Source of the DNA: Saccopteryx bilineata
Lineage: Eukaryota; Chordata; Mammalia; Chiroptera; Emballonuridae
Length of the DNA: 64,000 nt
NCBI RefSeq assembly: GCF_036850765.1
Contig: NC_089490.1
Span: forward strand, 126,384,522 to 126,448,521
Direction of reading: 5' to 3'
How positions within the stretch are numbered: position 1 is the first letter of the stretch; each line of letters begins with the position of its first letter. This document shows positions 24,929 to 36,725 of the stretch, piece by piece. The translations under genes and the position numbers were made by a program. Below the pieces are notes generated by a model. The model did not search any database. It had not been told where the DNA came from and was given only the letters and a program-made list of their open reading frames with translations.

Positions 24929-25115
24929 CTCTGGCCAGGCTGTTCAGTAGATAGTGTTGTCCCAGCATGCCAAGGTCACAGGTTCAATCCCGAGTCAGGG
25001 CACACATGAGAAGCAACCAATGAGTGCACAACTAAATGGGACAACTAAGTAGAAAAGGTTGATGCTTCTCTCTCCCTCTGCCTTTTCCCCTCAAATCAAT
25101 GGAAAAACATTTTTT
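24929..25115 (+). mobile_element. Bat tRNA-derived SINE, third head with short body
   Basis: The head is 'ggctctggccaggctgttca' and the B-box-like sequence 'ggttcaatcccgagtcaggg'. The body 'gagaagcaaccaatgagtgc' ends in an A-rich tail. This body differs from the other SINE types in the window. No clear target duplication. Confidence 0.7.
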
Positions 25116-25488
25116 TTTAATTTGTTCTTTCTACCACTCCTAAGTAATTGAGCAAATATGAACTGCTTATAAATTTGACCACATGACATCCTCAAGTCTT
25201 GCCCATTCTCTAAGTTAAAACAGAATTCACTGAGGGGGGGAAAAACACATCAATTTTCAAATGAAACTTAAAAACTTTTAAAATTGTTTTCTGTGAATTC
25301 CAGTCTCTAGGGTCTGTTGCTTACTTATAAACTGTATTACACTTTGGTACATACTATCTTCTTCCCTTGGAATGGAGCATTTCAATACTGGAATGGGCTA
25401 TGGTTAGCTACGGCATTAAGTTGACTAATGTATTATAAATTGTAGACATCTGCATCTTCATCACTCTTGAATTAGAAGTTCTCTTTTT

Positions 25489-25814
25489 GTGTGTGTGTGT
25501 ATGTGACAGAGACAGAGAGAGACAGAGAGAAGGACAGATAGGGACAGACTAACAGGAAGGGAGAGATGAGAAGCATCAATTCTTTGTTGTGGCTCCTTAG
25601 TTGTTCTTTGATTGCTTTCTCGTATGTACCTTGACCATGGGGCTACAGCAGACCAAGTAACCCCTTGCTCAAGCCAGCGACCTTGGGCTCAAGCTGGTGA
25701 GCCTTGCTCAAACCAGATGAGTCTGCACTCAAGCTGGCGACCTCGGGGTCTCAAACATGGGTCCTCCACATCCCAGTCTGATGCTCTATCCACTGTGCCA
25801 CCGCCTGGTCAGGC
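25489..25814 (-). mobile_element. Bat tRNA-derived SINE, 'gcctgaccaggcggtgg' type
   Basis: It is antisense, with a GT/GA-rich tail at the left, repeated 'gctcaagctggtgag'-type units in the middle, and the head at the right ending 'ccaccgcctggtcaggc'. Short diverged flanking repeats (agttctctttt, agttctcattt) are the probable target duplication. Confidence 0.85.
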
Positions 25815-27093
25815 AGGAGTTCTCATTTTAAAAAGCAGAATATTAAGATAAAATTAGAATATGTTGATGTATATATGGTACTAATAAATCCATAAAATGA
25901 ATTTGATTCTGTCTAAAACCTCACAACAAGGTGCTTTCAATTTTTTGAAAGTTAAACATACACTGGAAGTTATCTTAAGATTTGGTTTGCTAAATGACAA
26001 AATATTTATGCAAAAAAGCACTGACTCCACAGACACCAGTTCATTTACTCAATTTATCTTTTGTTGAGGGTAAAAACATGTGTTTGTCAAATGTTCCAAA
26101 TAAAAATATCGAGTCTTCGTTTGTATTCTACCAAAACTTTTCTCTGAATTCTGTAAGATTCTACATAGTAAAATAAAATGTAAGGGAGAGCAATTTCTTT
26201 ATTTTTTCCCCAAATATTCTGCTAGAGAAGCCTGACAACACTGCCACCATCTTATTTTCAAAGATGGTGTGTTTCAAGCTTCACTCAAATTCAGTGACTA
26301 CAATCATTAAAACTCCTAGAAAACTAAAACGATGATGCAATACTGAATAGAGGGGTTGAGAACACACGCCTGCTGGTTTGGAGAACTTCCCCCAAAGACA
26401 GAAAAGACCTCCTCAAGAGTTGCTTCCTAGCAATTTTTGTTAAAAGATCACAATACTACTTACCTGGAAAAATTAAGTTTAATTTTAAACTTAAAATTCA
26501 AAAAAAATTTTAAAGTTGAGTATTTCCAAATAGACTTGAAGCCAGAGAAATAAGTCATGGGAACTGCATTATGCTCATTTTTAACTTTAAAAAGACGCCA
26601 TTTCTGTTTGAATAGACGTATCAGGAAATTTTAGTTTGATATATGATGTGAAGATATGTGGAAAGAAAGAACGACGTTCAAAATCTACTTCCTCCTAAGA
26701 CCAAGGACCAGGGAGGATGAGCATGCCGTGCCGGTCTCTGCACCCCAGTCACTGACGGTCAGAGCCAGGCAGGGCCTCTTCAGGGACTTCAAACTCGCAG
26801 CTGGTCAACAGTTGAAACAGACAGCTGCAACCGTGTATTTCATATCTATAAAACTATAGGATCAGCACTAAAAGACAATCTCATTAGTCAGAGATTTCTG
26901 TTTTCATTGAGCTGCAGGTGTCTTGGCTCCAGTGGTAGAGACTGAGCTTACACTTAAGTCTCTCAGTGATTTCAGTAACATCAGACGGCAAGAAATTAAA
27001 CACCAATTTAAATGAACAGAGTCATGACTCCCAAAGTGCCAATTTATCTACCCTTAGGCCCCCAAATTCACCATCTGAGTTTACTGTACTTAC

Positions 27094-27286
27094 TCCTGAT
27101 TTTCTTCTGCCACTTCATTTCATTGTAGAGGTCTTCTGTTTGCTGGAAAAAGTCATTCACTTTGCTCCCTTGCTCATCCCGTTCGGTCGTGTTGAACACA
27201 CGGCACTTGGACTCGCGTGTGAGGTATTCACATATATTGGGGACAGGGAAAACTATCTGCTCCATGGTTCTGTCATGCCGAACAAT
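27094..27286 (-). CDS. ITPR2: ITPR2 coding exon before transmembrane segment S1
   Basis: The exon encodes 64 complete codons plus one base. The translation starts [20 protein letters not shown], continues through [20 protein letters not shown] and ends in MKWQKKIR. This is the strongly conserved cytosolic segment (intervening lateral domain and linker) that joins the calcium-sensing arms of IP3 receptors to the channel. The acceptor is gttttcag and the donor is AGGA|gtaagt. The last base, A, combines with AT from the next exon to make Asn, giving the family sequence KIRNNPALFW. There are no stops or frameshifts. Coding density and splice sites agree exactly with the phase of both neighbours. 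Confidence 0.95.
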
Positions 27287-27760
27287 CTGAAAACATGAAT
27301 TTACATGTGTTTTAGCCTTTAGCCACCTCAGTCTTAGTGTATTTTTTGCTTTGTGGCACAAGTTTATTAATGATATTTTATGAATTTAGATAATGAAGAA
27401 AAGTTAGCTTTAAGTATCCAAGGTAGTCCTCTACTGTACGACTTCACATTTTCTCTTTTTAAGTTAGAGAAATTAATGAATAAAGTATGATAAATACTAT
27501 ACTATGTTGTAAATAACAAAAGCCAAAATCTTTATTCGTTCTGGAGTAACGTTAAACCCATTTTTATTTTTATGAAGCATAAGACAGAATTAAAAAGGTT
27601 TTAATTAGCAAGTGATTGGCTAGTCACCTTAAACCCAGCACTTGGTATATTTGTATCTTGTTCTTAGCTTGTTCTTCCTAAAAAGGGCTTTTTGAAAACA
27701 AGTGACATACTCAACATGACATCAGAGAAAGGTGCTTTATATCATTAAAATGTTTTCTTA

Positions 27761-28695
27761 ATATTGATTTTATATCCTGCCACCTTGCTGAATTCATTTA
27801 TCAGGTCCAGTACTTTTTTGACTGAGACTTTAGGGTTTTCTATATACAGTATCATATCATCATATGAAAAAATGTTCAACATCACTAATCATTAGAGAAA
27901 TGCAAATTAAAACCACAATGAGATATCACCTCACACCTGTCAAAATGGCACTCGTCAACAAAACAACACACAATAAGTGCTGGAGAGGGTGTGGAGAAAA
28001 GGGAACCCTCCTGCACTGCTGGTGGGAATGCAGACTGGTGCAGCCACTGTGGAAAACAGTATGAAGATTCCTCAAAAAATTAAAAATGGAACTGCCTTTT
28101 GATACAGCTACCCCATGTTTAGGAATATATCTTAAGAACACCAAAACACTGATTCAAAAGAAGATATGCATCCCCATGTTTATTGCAGCATTGTTCACAA
28201 TAGCCAAGATCTGGAAACAGCCCAATTGCCCGTCACTGGACGAGTGGATTAAAAAGCAGTGGTACATATACACAATGGAATACTATGGGACTATGAAAAA
28301 GAAGGAAATCTTACCTTTTGCGACAACATGGATAGACCTGGAAACTATTAGGCTAAGTGAAATAAGCCAGGCAGAGAAAGATAAATACCATATGACCACA
28401 CTCATTTGAGAAATCCAATAAACAATATAAATTGAGCAACGGAATAGAGGCAGAGGCGGGATCAAAGGAACCAGAGGGAAAGCGGACAGAGGGAAAGTAG
28501 AAGAGAAGATGGGATCAGAGAAGGGAAAGAGGTTAATGAAATTAAAAATTATATATATATATATATATCACAGCATTATACAGACCAGGACAGCAAATCC
28601 TGGAGGGAAGGGGGGAAGACATTGGGGGGTGGGGGGAGATATATTCTGTGGGACACTTGAATCTATGTAAACACAAATTAAAATCATAAATAAAT
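27761..28695 (+). mobile_element. 5'-inverted, truncated L1 insertion
   Basis: From about 27761 to 27860 the sequence is antisense to L1 ORF2. Its reverse complement encodes a [15 protein letters not shown] reverse transcriptase segment. From 27861 the orientation switches to sense and covers the ORF2 C-terminal coding region ([22 protein letters not shown]-type end region to 28409), the 3'UTR and the A-rich tail. The flanking duplication aaaatgttttctt occurs at 27747-27759 and again at about 28698-28710. The copy cannot be mobile. Confidence 0.9.
28553..28569. repeat. (AT)n microsatellite
   Basis: A short uninterrupted AT run inside the L1 3'UTR. Confidence 0.85.
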
Positions 28696-28710
28696 AAAAA
28701 ATGTTTTCTT

Positions 28711-28830
28711 GCCTGACCTGTAGTGGCACAGTGGATAAAGCATTGACCTGAAATGCTGAGGTCGCTGGTTTGAAACCCTGCACTTGTCTGGTCAAGGCAC
28801 ATATAGGAGTTGATGCTTCCTGCTCCTCCC

Positions 28831-28867
<37 letters not shown>

Positions 28868-28903
28868 TCTCCCTCTCTCTCCCCCTCTCTAAAATGAATA
28901 AAT
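28711..28903 (+). mobile_element. Bat tRNA-derived SINE, short type, inserted at an L1 end
   Basis: The head is 'gcctgacctgtagtggcaca', then 'cctggtttgaaaccctgcac'-type B-box sequence, 'gtctggtcaaggcacatata', a long CT run (28836-28890) and a tail with 'aaaatgaataaataaaa'. The flanking duplication aaaaaatgttttctt (28696-28710 and 28906-28919) reuses the L1 target duplication, so three copies of the target now exist. Confidence 0.9.
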
Positions 28904-30084
28904 AAAAAAATGTTTTCTTATTCATGGCAAAATCCAATTCTGTAGGTATAATATCCATTCTAGCATATGCCTATATACGTATAAATATTCATTATATTGA
29001 TCTTCTCTTATTTGGTATTTGTGACAATTTAATGTTAGATTGAAAAAACAGGCTGAATATTTCCATATACCTTTACTATATGACAAGGGTCTGTGCAGAC
29101 CAAATCTCAAGTTTCCTATTTATAGACTCTGCCCAAGCTTCAAGAATCAAGACTGGTCTAAGCCACAAGAGTCTATTTCCTTTTGTCATTGAGTGATATG
29201 TTGGTGAGCATGCGGCCTAGCTCTGAAAAATGAGACATAAGGAGAAATACCCTGGGGTCAGAGGGGGGTTGGTAGCTTCCAGGAAATACTTTGTTTCCTG
29301 AAAAGGGAGAAAGCCTTTGAGGCAAACAAAATAATAACAAAAAACCAAATACCTAACACAAAGGTACTTTTTTTTTTTTTTTTTGCCTGTATCCTTTTTT
29401 CCTGCTTAGAACAAAATGTAGTGTAAGGGAATGATGCCTAAAACTTTGGTAGCCATCTTACAACTATGAGGTGAGATATCACCAGCGGAATAAAGAAGAC
29501 CTCGCAGAAAAATGGGAAAGGCCTGCATGTTTGAAGACATTACTGAGTCACTAAATCAATTCTAGAACTACTGGTATCTCCAGACTTCCCATTCTAGGGG
29601 AGAACCAAATATTTTTATGTAAGCAACAGTCAGTCTAGTATTCTGTTTTTGTAACTGAAGTTATCCTAAATGATATATTTGCAAACTACATACTTATATT
29701 CAAGATAGAATACTATCATGAAACAAACAAGATGAAATTTACTGGTGGTAAGTAACAAATCCTGAACATAGGTTTTAAAAATCAGTTTCACAAATGAAGA
29801 ATTGGTCCCACTTAGTATGATAAGCAACCATGTGGGGAGAGGACAGGAAGGTTTAGATGCTCCAACAATGTCAAATGATTACAAAAAAAATCTCAGGGTG
29901 CATTTAAGAAATAGTGTCTTGATTATTATGAACCCAGCTATTCAGCCCCTTTATGATATGTTATGTTTGATTCTGGCTCTTGATACATTTTACAAAGGGC
30001 ATGGAGAAACTGATGGGATTACTGAAGAAAAGAAAAATGTGTTAACTGTCAAAAGCCAAAGATAAATCTTTTTTTTTTTCCAGT

Positions 30085-30240
30085 ACATTTATTCAACAAA
30101 TGCTTACTTAGTTCTTAGTTGGGGAGCTCTGGGAAACTCCAAGTGAAAACCAACATAAGCCCTGACCTAGGAGCTTGTAGTTTAGTAATCATAATGATTC
30201 TTCCAATGCTAGAGCCAAGCCATCATGTTGACAGGGGAGC
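30085..30240 (-). repeat. L2-like fragment, antisense
   Basis: 'cattcaacaaatgcttact'-type sequence ('ttattcaacaaatgcttact') with 'ccctgacctaggagcttgta' fits the antisense L2 3' end. Confidence 0.5.
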
Positions 30241-31039
30241 AAATACTCTGAACAGTGGGTACACATTAAAGTGGGCACTCTTTATCCACGATATTTTTTC
30301 CCCTAATTATCAGAGTTCCAAATTGGATCCGTTCCCTCCTGAAATAATTCACAGGGTCCTTCCTATTTCTCAGGATCTTTGAGTCTATAATTTACGGACA
30401 AACTATTATTTTCAACAATATTCATTATTGTGGTTATATCCCATACACAGTATTCAGTTTTGAAAATACAAAGATAATCAAGGCCAGTCCCTGCAACACA
30501 TAGGGGACAAGTGACACAGAAGAAGCAATGTTACATGTTACACTAACAGAATAATCAAACTGCTGCAGGAGTTTAATCAAGAAAGGAGGGGCGGCCTCTC
30601 TGAGCAGGTCAGATGTGGTCATCTTTGAGCATGAGAATTTGTAGAGAGTAAATGCTCAGTAGATATTTACTGAATTTATGAGTTTCCAGCTAAATCTTCC
30701 CTCAACACTGGGAAACCAATAAAAGTCCAACTTCAACAGCAGCCTCCATCTTTCACACACAGTTATTAATTAACCCAATCCCCACCTGTGGCTTACCTAC
30801 TGCACCTGCTATATTCCTGATCTCTTCTAATCACCTAGATTTGTATTTTGGTTCTTGGGACCTTCTTCAGAACCTTAGTGGTTTGATGATCTTTTTGTAT
30901 CAATTTCTCCAGCTGCCTCACTTTGTCAGCCTCCCAGTTCCGAAGCACCTGATGCAGTACACATGTTTTGCTGCTGCTTCAGCTCATGGTTTCCACTAGG
31001 TCAAGTCTCCCACAAAAACTACAATACTGTTATTGTTTA

Positions 31040-31228
31040 TTTATTTATTTATTTATTTAATTTTTATTTATTCATTGTTTAGAGAGGAGAGAGACAGAGA
31101 GAAGGGGGGAGGAGCAGGAAGAATCAACTCCCATGTGTGCCTTGACCAGGCAAGCCCAGGGTTTTGAACCAGCGACCTCAGCATTTCCAGGACGATGCTT
31201 TATCCACTGCGCCACCACAGGTCAGGCT
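31040..31228 (-). mobile_element. Bat tRNA-derived SINE, short type
   Basis: The antisense copy has an ATTT-rich tail at the left, 'gccttgaccaggcaagccca' and a head ending 'gccaccacaggtcaggct'. A 13-bp duplication, ctgttattgttta, lies at 31027-31039 and 31229-31241. Confidence 0.9.
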
Positions 31229-31254
31229 CTGTTATTGTTTAAAAATGTTAACAA

Positions 31255-31605
31255 AGTCCTGGCTGGTTGGCTCAGCGGTAGAGCGTCGGCCTGGCGTGCG
31301 GGGGACCCGGGTTGGATTCCCGGCCAGGGCACATAGGAGAAGCGCCCATTTGCTTCTCTACCCCCCCTTCCTCTCTGTCTCTCTCTTCCCCTCCCGCAGC
31401 CAAGGCTCCATTGTAGCAAAGATGGCCCGGGCGCTGGGGATGGCTCCTTGGCCTCTGCCCCAGGCACTAGAGTGGCTCTGGTTGCGGCAGAGCGTAGCCC
31501 CTGGTGGGCATGCCGGGTGGATCCCGGTCGGGCACATGCGGGAGTCTGTCTGACTGTCTCTCCCTGTTTCCAGCTTCAGAAAAAAGAAAAAAAAAAGAAA
31601 GAAAA
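31255..31605 (+). mobile_element. Bat tRNA-derived SINE, long type
   Basis: The head 'tcctggctggttggctcagc', 'gggttggattcccggccagg', the pyrimidine-rich body and the GC-rich 3' part ('gtgggcatgccgggtggatc') are intact. The A-rich tail ends near 31610. The 14-bp duplication aaaaatgttaacaa occurs at 31241-31254 and 31606-31619. It lies 26 bp from the preceding SINE in the opposite orientation. Confidence 0.9.
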
Positions 31606-32014
31606 AAAAATGTTAACAAGAGATCCATTTTGACACAAGATAATAATGCTCATTATTCAAAGGTTTGGCAAGAGTAAACAATAAGGAAGGTGATTATATA
31701 TCTTGAGAGTTAACAGCAGTGATGCAGGTAATACACTCTGCTGAAAACTAAAATGTATCTGCCCAAGTGAATGAACGCATGAATTTAAATTACGAGTGAC
31801 AAGCGTCAACTACTCTACTCACTTCTGCCTGATTAGTTCTGCAACTACTATCAAAATGATACCACAGCTAGTAGAAGACAGCTAGATGGGTCTCATAAAC
31901 ACTTATAAAGTCTTTGTTAATCCACACCTCCTGAACTGCCACCGGCCATTAAACAATGTCTTTTTTTGGGAGGTGGGAGGGGTTAGTTGTTGCATACTAA
32001 AAATGGGAACTATT

Positions 32015-32242
32015 GCCTGACCTGTGGTGGCGCAGTGGATAAAGTGTCGACCTGGAAATGCTGAGGTCACCGGTTCGAAACCCTGGGCTTGCCTGGTCAA
32101 GGCACATATGGGAATTGATGCTTCCAGCTCCGCCCCCTTCTCTCTCTCTGTCTCTCTCTCCTCTCTCTCTCTCTCCTCTCTAAAAAAATGAATAAATAAA
32201 AAAATAATAATAAAACAAAGCCGTTTTAAAAAATAAAAAAAT
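32015..32242 (+). mobile_element. Bat tRNA-derived SINE, short type, well preserved
   Basis: The head is 'gcctgacctgtggtggcgca', with the B box 'cggttcgaaaccctgggctt'. A CT-rich stretch and an AT-rich tail follow. A perfect 16-bp duplication, aaaaatgggaactatt, at 31999-32014 and 32243-32258 marks a recent insertion. Confidence 0.92.
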
Positions 32243-32360
32243 AAAAATGGGAACTATTAAACCATTCCAAGTTTATGTCATGGATATAAAAACTATATTA
32301 GTGTCATCTGTATTTCTTATACTTTTGAATACTTTTTAAAAAACAAAGAGCTCTATTTTA

Positions 32361-32740
32361 TTTTATTTTTTTAAGAGAAAAAGAGAAAGACAGGGACAGA
32401 CAGAAAGGGGGAGAGAGGAGAAGCATAAACTCATTGTGGCATTTTAGTTGTTCATTAATTGATTTCTCAGATGTGCCTTGATGGGGTTGGGGGGGGGGGC
32501 TACAGCTGAGCCAGTGATCCCTTGCTTAAGCCAGTGAGCTTGGGCTTCAAGCCAGAGACATTTAGGCTCAAGCCAGTGACCATGGGGTCATGTCTATGAT
32601 CTCACACTCAAGCCAGCAACTCCATCGACCCCATGCTCAAGCTGGTAAGCCTGTGCTCAAGCCAGCAACCTCAGGGTTTCAAACCTGGGTCCTCAGCATC
32701 CCAGATTGATGCTCTATCCATTGGACCACCACCTGGTCAG
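32361..32740 (-). mobile_element. Bat tRNA-derived SINE, 'gcctgaccaggcggtgg' type
   Basis: It is antisense with a GA-rich left end, several 'ctcaagccagtgacc' units, and a head ending 'caccacctggtcag'. An 11-base-plus G run lies near 32489. The short flanking direct repeats (ctctatttta) are probably the target duplication. Confidence 0.85.
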
Positions 32741-33150
32741 CCAGAGATCTCTATTTTAATAAGTCTTCTATAGATTTTTAAAAGAAACCTTTTCTTTAAT
32801 AATAGCTTCTATTATAATAATCTTTTCCTTAAAATATTACTGCTCTGCAATGATTGCTTCCATGACAAAAAACAAACAAAAAAAAAACACCAAAAAAACC
32901 CCCCAGAACAAAACTTACCTTATTACTTACAAAAGAAGTCTTAAATATAGTACTGGTCAGAAAAATAAAGACAACTTTGAAAAATGTGCACTTCAAATTT
33001 TTATAGACTATTCCTATTTCATCTTTCCATACATAATTTTACAGTTTATATCAATTCTGTTGTTCTAGGAAACAGTTATGAAAACAGTCTGAAATAAAAA
33101 GTAAATCTATCTTCACAGTGGGTTCCTTTCAAGAAACACTGGATCGTTAC

Positions 33151-33258
33151 CTCAATCTGTGCGGTGTGGTGGGCGTAGTACTTTAAGGCTTCATCTCCAT
33201 CATCTGAGTCTGACCCTGGTTTGAGCATCTGCTGTAATGACTTATTGTGACGGGCCAA
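33151..33258 (-). CDS. ITPR2: ITPR2 coding exon (most 5' exon in window)
   Basis: This exon encodes 36 residues of the type 2 IP3 receptor, the ER calcium-release channel opened by inositol trisphosphate. The translation begins [20 protein letters not shown] and ends in [11 protein letters not shown]. It matches the cytosolic segment just before the membrane domain, including the short acidic stretch SDSDDGDE that varies among IP3 receptors. The acceptor is a pyrimidine-rich tract ending ttctag, and the donor is GAG|gtaacg. The exon is phase 0 at both ends (108 nt, 36 codons) and reads directly into the next exon, which starts [10 protein letters not shown]. The identification rests on remembered ITPR family sequence. 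The type 2 call comes from the chain of six exons, mainly the S4-S5 exons. No other gene fits. Confidence 0.93.
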
Positions 33259-34106
33259 CTAGAAGGAAAAGAGGAAAAAAATGTTTTAGATCTTTTCCTC
33301 CCTTTCTTGGAGACAAACTTTGAAATTATCCCTTTGTACACATAGCTGCACAGTTCTTGGTTAATGGCAATTGATTACATTTTAGGAAATCACATCTATT
33401 TGATAGCCCTAAAAAATAAAATCACAAGGATTAGCTATTACTACATCAATTTTATATTTTTATTTGGAAATATATTCGTTTCACGAGAAAATTATGTCTT
33501 GTCCGGAGTAGGTGCTCAATTATTATCTGTTGATTAAATTTATATCTTCTAGAAATGTATAATTAATTGTGCCAAGAAAAAGGAAATCCCAGTGATATAT
33601 AATTGACATCCGCTGTAATAAATTTAAACTATATGCACATGTAAAACCACTTGTTCAACAGTGCTACAGTCCAGTGCGTGCAGTACCAATATGAACAGCA
33701 GCTTCCTGTAGACACATAAATAGATATGTGTATTTCAGAAGTTTCTCTTAGGGCATCTAATCAAAGTTGTACATTAGCAGTTTGTACTTGAACTATACTT
33801 CTACATGTTCATACATCAAAATTGACACTGTATGGGTACATATCTCAGTTTTATTATAATTGAAACTGCATTTAAAAAACAAAAATATCACCATAAATTA
33901 TAAATCACTATTAGTAGAAGTAATCTTTCTCATTTGAATGTCTCTGGCATTTGTTGGCTAATTCTCTCACTTTATAGATAACTAAAACATATTGCCCTCA
34001 CTGTCAATTTTACGGTTATCTTAACAATTCCTGAAACCTTGAAATGCCTTTAACCTTTTAGATATTCTGCTTAAAGCCTCAAGTTCCCTGAGTGCTTCTA
34101 GAAACA

Positions 34107-34325
34107 AAGAATTCATTTACTCGTGGCACAGCTCCTATTTCTCACTCTGTGTCAGGAACTACCCTAAACACGTAGGTACATGATCTCATTTGATCCTACC
34201 AAGAAATCCTGGGTAGGCATTCTTATTATTCCCTTCTTAAAGATGAGGACACTAATGCACAGAGCACCTGAGGGACTTGTCTGTGATAACAGTGTAGTTC
34301 CAGAGTCAGTATTTTATCAACATTA
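34107..34325 (-). repeat. MIR SINE, antisense
   Basis: 'tgtgtcaggaactaccctaa', 'tacatgatctcatttgatcc' and 'aaagatgaggacactaatgc' follow the antisense MIR consensus over most of its length. Confidence 0.7.
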
Positions 34326-34779
34326 CAGAGCAATAAATAAGTCTTTGTATAATTCCTAGTATGTTGATTCAAGTTGTCATTATAAAGAATGGAGATAAAT
34401 TTTAAATAATAATCTAGAACCTACATAACCAAATAAACATTATCTTTGTAATAGTGATAGTTTGGTAAATTAAATATTCATTCCATTGACGCTGCTCTAC
34501 AGAGAATCATTTTTGAGACTATTATTTTAGAATTGACTTTCAGGAATATTTATAAATCACTCAAAAACTACTTCCTGTTTTATATTTACATTTTGTTTTT
34601 TACTAAATGTGAATTTATACAAACTGTAGTCATTTAACTTGTGACTTGTAAGTGCTTTCAAAACTCTAACTGCATTTCAAAATAAAATGACTACAGTCAT
34701 TTAAGAACATTAGCATATGTTTTAAGGTCTAGTTCTTGAAGGTAAAACTGGCCTAATTTGTTTACAGACTGAATCTGGG

Positions 34780-35640
34780 CAGGAGAGAAAGAGAGGAGTT
34801 AGGGATGACTCCAAAATTATTAACCTGAAAAACTCAAGTTTAGAAAGCCATGTACAAACAAATGCAGGAGGAGCATGTTTACAAGGAGACAATCAGGACT
34901 TCGGTTCTGGACACAGGAAGCGATAGACACCATCCAGAAGGAGATGGCCAGCAGACCGCTGTGTGTGTTTTCAAGAGTTCAGTGCAGAGGCCAGAGCTGG
35001 GTCATCAGTACATGGCTTCAATCCGACATCATGAGCTTCAATGAGATCACCTAGAAGTGAGCTTACATGGAGGAAAGAGAACCAACAATCTCCCGTACAG
35101 GTTAGGAAGATGAGAGGCATCATCAAAGAAGACTGAGAAAATTGGGCCAGTGAGTAGAAACAAAACCAGTGAAATCAGGTGCCATGGCAACTAAAGAAAG
35201 AAAGAACTTCAGGAGGGAGGTAGTAATCCCTTGTGTCAGATGCTGCTGACAGTCAAATCAAATAAGGACTGAGAAATGGTCATTGGGTTTAGCGGCTTGG
35301 AGGTCACTGGTAACCTTGACAGTAGAAGTTCTAAAGAGTGATGGGCACCAAAGCCTATGCAGTAAGTTTAAACAAGAGTGAGAAGAGAAAAAAATTAAAA
35401 AAAAAAAATGAGCAGAGACAACTCTTAAAAAGTATTGCTGGGCAGCCAAGAAAGAGAAATGGATAAGGTGTAAGGGAGTGTTTTTTTTGTTTTTTTTTAA
35501 AGATGAGTATATCAGGTGTGTTTGATTTTTAAGAGAGGGAAATGTTTGCTAGAGCAACATCTTGACTAGGTAAGAAAGGAATGGTCTAGTATAGAAACGA
35601 AAGGCTTGCCTTAGGAGAAACAAACTCACCTAACGAGGGG
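34780..35640 (-). repeat. L2 LINE ORF2 fragment, antisense
   Basis: 'gagttagggatgactccaaa', 'gacagtcaaatcaaataagg' and 'ggcttggaggtcactggtaa' match the antisense of the L2 reverse-transcriptase region, in the expected order. Stops and indels throughout mean it is a fossil. The tail of the match beyond about 35450 is weaker. Confidence 0.7.
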
Positions 35641-36009
35641 CAGTAACATGTTTGTGGGGCCAGTGAATGAGGCTAGTAAGCACGTCTGTGTGTTTTTCTC
35701 CAGAAAGGTTCAGTTCTCTGGTTCCTTCCATGCAAGGAATTTAAAAGGGGCCATGGAATCTAAGCTGAATAAGGAAAGGAATAAAGCCAAGAGGGATAAT
35801 GAAAAGGTGGTACAATCAGTGAATTGTAGCTTCTAATGTGTTAGAGTTGAGGTATTAGAAGAGTTAAGAGTAAGTGCTGTTTAGCAAGGGTCAGTCAGAG
35901 TTGATATACCTGAAATGGAGCTTATTGCCAAAATGCAGGGAGCACTGATTGATCAATAATAACCGGGAGTTAGGTATACCCATATGTCTATCATCAAACT
36001 GCTCCTCAT

Positions 36010-36725
36010 ACTTCCACCACTGCTCTGGTCAGAGCCACCGGGAGTACTGCAGTAGCCTTTACCTGGTCCCCTCCATCCTTGTCCTCCAGTGTCTAACCTT
36101 CACACAGGAGCCAGAGTTATCCTTCTGATCAGATCATGCCTCTTCTGATCAAAACCCTCTAAAGGCTGCTACCTCATTTAGCGGTAGAGCCAAGTCTTAA
36201 CCAGGGCCAGTAAGGACTATGAAATCTGGCCCTGCTATGTTCCTCAACTCTTCTCCTAGACCCGTCCCCACAGTCCTAGCCACATTGTGCTCCTGACTAC
36301 CCATTCCTTCAACAGGAGAAGCATGTTTCCCTCTCGTGAACGATGTGGTCGTGGTTCTCTTTGCCTGGATTCTCTTCCTCTAGATACTCACATGGCTTGC
36401 TTCCTCACCTGTTTCAGGGCACCATTCTTATATTAATAGTCCAATCAATAACCGTGCTTTACATGATCCACTCACTCATCTCCTCTAACACAGCTAACAT
36501 CATTTCCTGCTTTATTTTTCCCCGTAGCATGCTATGATCTGACATACCATATTTTATGATCGATCTCTTTATTAACTATCTCCCTCTATAAAACAGTAAA
36601 CTTATTCATAAGAGAACATAGATTTTTCACCTGTTTTGTTCACTGCTATATTTCCAAGACTTAGACCAGTTTCTGGCACAGAGTAGAAGCTCAATATATA
36701 TTTGTTTAGTGCACTGAATGCAAAT
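36010..36725 (+). repeat. L2 LINE 3' region
   Basis: 'ccttctgatcagatcatgcc', 'aaaccctctaaaggctgcta' and 'tatgaaatctggccctgcta' are the L2 3' region, ending with 'gtttctggcacagagtagaa' and 'ctcaatatatatttgtttag'. Confidence 0.75.

Larger units (their letters stand above)
23986..27093 (-). other. ITPR2: ITPR2 intron before the S1 exon
   Basis: This is a GT-AG intron (gtaagt donor, ctgctag acceptor). It holds three SINE insertions (24563-24718, 24929-25115, 25489-25814), an AT-rich 10-bp hairpin at 26473-26494 and otherwise unique-looking sequence. Confidence 0.85.
27287..33150 (-). other. ITPR2: ITPR2 intron rich in recent insertions
   Basis: This is a GT-AG intron (gtaacg donor, gttttcag acceptor). 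It contains the 5'-inverted L1 (27761-28695) with an adjoining SINE (28711-28903), an L2 piece near 30085-30240, a back-to-back SINE pair (31040-31605), and further SINEs at 32015-32242 and 32361-32740. Between 28930 and 30060 only unassigned sequence is seen. Confidence 0.85.

Noticed and set aside
28086..28409. 107-codon ORF (plus strand)
   Set aside because: This is the C-terminal part of L1 ORF2 within the truncated insertion at 27761-28695, not a separate gene.
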